Of a stretch of DNA of 8,955 nucleotides, positions 5,928-8,955 are shown one piece after another. The position numbers and the translations under genes were made by a program. The notes under the pieces were generated by a model that saw only the letters and a program-made list of their open reading frames with translations, did not search any database and had not been told where the DNA came from. The DNA is taken from positions 1 to 8,955 of the forward strand of contig JALOAJ010000060.1 in NCBI GenBank assembly GCA_023228885.1, in the 5' to 3' direction. Position 1 is the stretch's first letter. The number at the start of each line of letters is the position of its first letter. The DNA is from Bacillota bacterium. Lineage in GTDB: Bacteria > Bacillota > Clostridia > Monoglobales > Firm-18.

Positions 5928-6841
5928 ATGTTACCGAAAAGCGTTATAACGATATAACATTTAGGGGAGCCAGATGGCTTTTGTTGTTTGTGTTTTATTT
6001 GCAATTTTTAATCCCCGTTTTGCTTAAAACAAAGTGGTCCAAATACACGCAAGCGCCCCTGCCGGAGTTTTTAACGATACTTTCCATACAGCTTTTTGCT
6101 GTGTTTGTGCCGTGCCTTGTTTTTATATATTTAAACAACGCCGATTTTGAAAAAAGCTTTAAGCTAAACACTGTTACCGTGCCGCAAGGGGTGATGTGCG
6201 CCCTTATCGGAGGGTCAGCCCAATCGGTTGCATCTGCATTAAATATACCGATTTTAATGATTATCCGGCACAAAACGGGTCAACTCCCCGATGTAACGAC
6301 TGCCGTGCCTGAAAATATGCGCCAGCTTTTGGTTTTTCTTGTGCTGATTGCGCTGATACCCGCAATTTTTGAAGAAGTTTTGATGCGTGGTATTGTGTTG
6401 ACAACAACGCAACAAAAAGGATATCGGGCATCCCTTTTAATCGGCGGGCTGTATTTTGCCCTGTTGCACAACCAAATTGAAAGCATAATGGGTCACTTTT
6501 TTTTGGGATTTGTGCTTTGCTACATTGTTTGGATGACAGAATCGGTATTAGGCGGCATTATTGCACACTTTTCGTTTAATTCATCCGGAATTTTGCTAAA
6601 CTATTTAACGAAGGTTAAAGCGATTGGCAAGCCGTGGCTTGGAAGCGACGCTTTTTATTTAATGATAACTATACTATCTTTTATTTTGTTTTTTTTGCTT
6701 TTCGGCACTATAAACCGAAAAAGGGTGCGCCGAAACAGGTCGCACAAGCTTATGCGACAAATAATCTTTTCGGTGCTGAACCTGCCTATTATTTTAATAG
6801 TGCTGGGTTACATAATGTTTCAGTTAGTGCGTATATTTTGA
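5924..6841 (+). CDS. CPBP family intramembrane glutamic-type metalloprotease (Abi/CAAX)
   Basis: An integral membrane protein of 305 residues with apolar segments at about 17-36, 52-71, 85-117, 134-150, 170-184, 190-206, 240-262 and 284-301. The CPBP/Abi (PF02517) triad is complete: FEEVLMRG with Glu150, Glu151 and Arg155, then FALLHNQ with His182, then IIAHFSFN with His215 and Asn219. In this family these residues form the active site for intramembrane proteolysis or CAAX-type processing. Bacterial members have varied roles, including bacteriocin self-immunity, surface-protein processing and partner-gene regulation. No bacteriocin peptide is visible nearby. GTG start, GAGGG SD 7 bases upstream, 4-base overlap with the folate gene. 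It ends 16 bases before mltG, so a link with envelope remodelling is possible but unproven. Confidence 0.93.
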   Translation: MNVTEKRYNDITFRGARWLLLFVFYLQFLIPVLLKTKWSKYTQAPLPEFLTILSIQLFAVFVPCLVFIYLNNADFEKSFKLNTVTVPQGVMCALIGGSAQSVASALNIPILMIIRHKTGQLPDVTTAVPENMRQLLVFLVLIALIPAIFEEVLMRGIVLTTTQQKGYRASLLIGGLYFALLHNQIESIMGHFFLGFVLCYIVWMTESVLGGIIAHFSFNSSGILLNYLTKVKAIGKPWLGSDAFYLMITILSFILFFLLFGTINRKRVRRNRSHKLMRQIIFSVLNLPIILIVLGYIMFQLVRIF

Positions 6842-6857
6842 GGGGAGAGGTTTTTAT

Positions 6858-7904
6858 ATGCAATATCCGACATACCTAAAAACAGTAAGGGTAAAAAAGA
6901 AACGCATCAAAATAAGGCTTCTTTTGCTTGCCGCATTGGCTGTATTTATTGCTTTTAAAATTCATTCTGTTAAAACGGATATTTATGGGGGGGGCAGCAT
7001 TGAGCCGATTCCTTTCGAGATAAGGTCCGGCGCAACCTTTGCCGAGGTGGCGCAAAATTTAGGTAAGCAAGACATCATCACATACCCGCGGCTGTTTAGG
7101 CTGTATTCACGATTTAGCGCAAACACAAGCAATGTGCAGTTTGGTGTGCACACATTGACAAAGGCAATGTCGTACAACCAAATACTTGCCGAAATATCTG
7201 AAATAGCCGTTCCATCGGATGTTGTTACCGTTACAATTCCCGAAGGCAGCGAAATTAGTCAAACGGCGCACAAATTAGCGGATGCGTTTTTGCAAAAAGG
7301 GCTTAGCTTTGACATAGACGCTTTTTTGCAACAATGTGACAACGGCGATTTTGACTTTGATTTTATATCTCAAATTAAAAGAAAACAAAACCGCCTTGAG
7401 GGGTATTTGTTCCCCGCAACATACACCATAACGGACGAAATGTCAGAGCATGATATTATTTTTGCAATGCTTTCGGCGTTTGAACGGCAATACACCGAAG
7501 AATTTGCGCAGCGCGCCAAAGAAATAAACCTTTCGACAGACGAGGTGATAACCCTTGCCTCAATAATAGAGCGGGAAGGGGCGGGGCAGGATGATTTTAA
7601 AACTGTATCAAGCGTTTTCCATAACCGTCTCAAAAATCAAATGAAGTTGGATTCATGTGCAACGGTGCAATATATTTTGGGCGAACGCAAGCAAGTTATT
7701 TCAACGGCAGACACCCGAATTTCGTCGCCATACAACACATACATCAACTTTGGCTTACCGATAGGGCCTATTGCCTCCCCGGGAGCGGCGGCAATTGAAG
7801 CGGCTTTGTACCCTGCCGACACCGACTATTTATACTTCAGACTAAACGAGGGGCGGCATGTGTTTTCACGAACATACCGTGAGCACCAGCAAGCGGCGCC
7901 TTAA
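6858..7904 (+). CDS. mltG: Endolytic murein transglycosylase MltG (YceG-like)
   Basis: Cleaves nascent peptidoglycan glycan strands just outside the membrane and so sets strand length. The 348 residues have a basic N-terminus (KKKRIKIR, 13-20), one membrane helix at about 20-36, an extracellular LysM-like region with SGATFAEVAQNLG (57-69) and the YceG catalytic domain. That domain shows RLEGYLFPATYT (179-190), LASIIERE with the catalytic Glu at 238, VFHNRL (253-258), DSCATVQYILGE (265-276) and GLPIGPIASPGAAAIEAALYP-type residues at 299-319, ending with HVFSRTYREH. The SD AGGGGAGAGG is 7 bases before the ATG. An eight-G run at 6987-6994, just after the membrane helix, is an unusual slippage-prone tract. 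It is followed 15 bases later by the methyltransferase, as in B. subtilis yrrL-yrrM. Confidence 0.95.
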   Translation: MQYPTYLKTVRVKKKRIKIRLLLLAALAVFIAFKIHSVKTDIYGGGSIEPIPFEIRSGATFAEVAQNLGKQDIITYPRLFRLYSRFSANTSNVQFGVHTLTKAMSYNQILAEISEIAVPSDVVTVTIPEGSEISQTAHKLADAFLQKGLSFDIDAFLQQCDNGDFDFDFISQIKRKQNRLEGYLFPATYTITDEMSEHDIIFAMLSAFERQYTEEFAQRAKEINLSTDEVITLASIIEREGAGQDDFKTVSSVFHNRLKNQMKLDSCATVQYILGERKQVISTADTRISSPYNTYINFGLPIGPIASPGAAAIEAALYPADTDYLYFRLNEGRHVFSRTYREHQQAAP

Positions 7905-7919
7905 AGGGGTTTTCAATAT

Positions 7920-8582
7920 ATGGAGAATAACGACAAACACAACATAAGCTATGAATATATCAGCCGCTACATAGGCGGCGTGTTAGAACAAAGCACAGGG
8001 CTGTTAAGAGAGCTTGAACTGTATGCGGAAAAAAACAACATTCCCATTGCCCCTCTTGAAACAATACGCTTTATTCAAACGCTGCTGCTTGCAACACAGC
8101 CAAAGCGCATATTGGAAGTTGGCGCTGCCATCGGGTATTCAGCAATAACAATGGCCAAATGCGGCGGCAACATAACAACGATAGAGCGGGATAAAAAAAT
8201 GGCGGAACTGCTAAAACAAAATATTGAAAAAGCGGGACTTTTAAAACGCATAACCGTGCTAAAAGGCGATGCGGCGGATATTTTGCCAACGCTAACCGAG
8301 CAGTTTGATTTTATATTTTTAGACGCCGCAAAAGGACATTATATTGATTTTTTGCCCGATTGCATACGGCTTTTGAAAGACGGGGGACTGTTGTGCAGTG
8401 ATAATGTGCTGTACAAAGGCATGGTTGCAACGGACGAGCTTGTAATACGCCGTAAAATTACCATTGTGCGGCGGCTTAGAAGCTATTTAAAAACCCTTTG
8501 CGAAAATGACCGGCTGACCACCTCTGTCATACCGATTGGGGACGGTCTTGCGCTTAGCTGCAAAGGAAGGGAGCAAAAATGA
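7920..8582 (+). CDS. trmR: SAM-dependent O-methyltransferase, TrmR/YrrM-like (tRNA 5-hydroxyuridine methyltransferase)
   Basis: A class I methyltransferase of the COMT/CCoAOMT-like family, 220 residues. Motif I ILEVGAAIGYSA (64-75) binds SAM, TTIERD (86-91) holds the acidic ribose contact at Glu89, FIFLDAAKGHY (131-141) and CSDNVLYKG (159-167) supply the metal-binding Asp135, Asp161 and Asn162. Small-molecule and tRNA enzymes share these motifs, so the sequence alone does not decide the substrate. The neighbourhood does: mltG upstream and a U32 peptidase downstream match the B. subtilis yrrL-yrrM-yrrN/O order, where YrrM (TrmR) methylates 5-hydroxyuridine at tRNA position 34 to 5-methoxyuridine. 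AAAGGGG stands 10 bases before the ATG; the stop overlaps the next ATG by 4 bases. Confidence 0.88.
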   Translation: MENNDKHNISYEYISRYIGGVLEQSTGLLRELELYAEKNNIPIAPLETIRFIQTLLLATQPKRILEVGAAIGYSAITMAKCGGNITTIERDKKMAELLKQNIEKAGLLKRITVLKGDAADILPTLTEQFDFIFLDAAKGHYIDFLPDCIRLLKDGGLLCSDNVLYKGMVATDELVIRRKITIVRRLRSYLKTLCENDRLTTSVIPIGDGLALSCKGREQK

Positions 8583-8950
8583 AAAAACCCGAACTGCTTG
8601 CCCCGGCAGGCAATTTAACAAAACTTAAAACTGCGATAACATACGGCGCAGACGCCGTTTATTTGGGGGGAGAGCAATTTTCGCTTAGAAAGGCAAGCGA
8701 TAATTTCACCCCCGACGATATAAAAAGAGGAGTAGATTTTGCAAAAGCGCATGGCAAAAAAGTGTATGCCGCCGCCAACATCATTATGAGAAACGATGAC
8801 ATTGACGGGTTTTATAAGTTTGTCGAACTTATTGACGGCATGGGCATAGACGGCGTTATTGCAGCCGATTTGGGCGCGGTTGACATAATAAAAGAAGTTG
8901 CGCCGAGGCTTAATATTCATATAAGCACCCAAGCGAACACAACGAACTAA
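8579..8950 (+). CDS. U32 family peptidase, TrhP-like, N-terminal part ending at a premature TAA near the window end
   Basis: The visible 123 residues are the N-terminus of a peptidase U32 protein: PELLAPAGN (4-12), GADAVYLGG (23-31), YAAANIIM (63-70), GVIAADLGAV (92-101) and HISTQANTTN (114-123). U32 proteins are normally about 400 residues. In B. subtilis the paralogues at this locus act as TrhP, needed to hydroxylate U34 of tRNA before methylation by TrmR. After TQANTTN the family normally continues with Tyr-Lys-Ala; here the codons are TAA, AAA and GC(n), consistent with a Tyr codon changed to TAA with the frame kept. Only 5 bases remain, so it is impossible to see whether the rest follows. 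Strong SD AAGGAAGGGAG before ATG 8579, 4-base overlap with the methyltransferase. Either a base error, a genuine nonsense mutation, or a window edge effect. Confidence 0.9.
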   Translation: MKKPELLAPAGNLTKLKTAITYGADAVYLGGEQFSLRKASDNFTPDDIKRGVDFAKAHGKKVYAAANIIMRNDDIDGFYKFVELIDGMGIDGVIAADLGAVDIIKEVAPRLNIHISTQANTTN

Positions 8951-8955
8951 AAAGC

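Noticed and set aside
6497..6504. T8 tracts at 6497-6504 and 6689-6696, and an A8 tract at 2987-2994, as phase-variation sites
   Set aside because: Runs of A and T of this length are common in this AT-leaning sequence and fall in ordinary Phe/Leu/Lys codons; only the G8 tract stands out.
5924..6841. Bacteriocin immunity locus
   Set aside because: CPBP proteins can be immunity proteins, but no short double-glycine leader peptide or transporter is found around it.
8948..8950. Reassigned stop codon (TAA read as Tyr or another residue)
   Set aside because: TAA ends several other genes in the window at natural family lengths, such as the GT2, TagA-like, DJ-1 and MltG genes, so reassignment is not supported.

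Overview
The window reads as a gene-dense, all-plus-strand piece of a low-to-mid GC Gram-positive chromosome, most likely from the Firmicutes, class Clostridia. This rests on strong AGGAGG-type ribosome binding sites, frequent GTG and TTG starts, sigma-A-like promoters and the gene content (TagA-type GT26, DUF2156, CPBP protease, MltG, TrmR-like methyltransferase, U32 peptidase). The genus cannot be named from the sequence. I see no tRNA, rRNA, CRISPR array, insertion sequence or integrase.

Layout. (1) 1-438: a likely extended -10 element, a long imperfect palindrome in the leader, and a 94-residue membrane protein with an excellent SD. (2) 519-2505: an ALG5/DPM1-like family 2 glycosyltransferase overlaps a large GT-C-like membrane protein. 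This looks like a matched pair that makes and then uses a polyprenyl-phosphate sugar outside the membrane. The glycosyltransferase has no ordinary start codon in its reading frame. (3) From about 2495: a well-formed sigma-A promoter overlaps the end of the membrane protein gene and precedes a tightly packed run of nine genes. These are the TagA/WecG/CpsF glycosyltransferase, thymidylate kinase, a soluble DUF2156 (LPG-synthase C-terminal-like) protein, a DJ-1/PfpI protein, 5-formyltetrahydrofolate cyclo-ligase, a CPBP intramembrane metalloprotease, MltG, a TrmR/YrrM-like O-methyltransferase and the N-terminal third of a U32 peptidase. Spacing ranges from a 20-base overlap to a 30-base gap, so this is probably one operon.

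How the genes fit together. The first half is envelope work: lipid-linked sugar synthesis, sugar transfer and a ManNAc-type transferase, with MltG further down controlling glycan strand length. The middle is housekeeping (dTMP phosphorylation, folate salvage). The final trio mltG - methyltransferase - U32 matches the Bacillus subtilis yrrL-yrrM-yrrN/O order. There YrrM (TrmR) and the U32 proteins (TrhP) make 5-methoxyuridine at the tRNA wobble position, so the methyltransferase here is probably a tRNA enzyme rather than a small-molecule one.

Points most worth a second look: the missing start or one-base frameshift in the GT2 gene (about 511-519), an in-frame TAA where a Tyr codon is expected in the U32 gene (8948-8950), the long leader palindrome (31-102), and the GT2/GT-C pair as a possible surface-glycosylation module. 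I did not find convincing evidence of an entirely new type of system.
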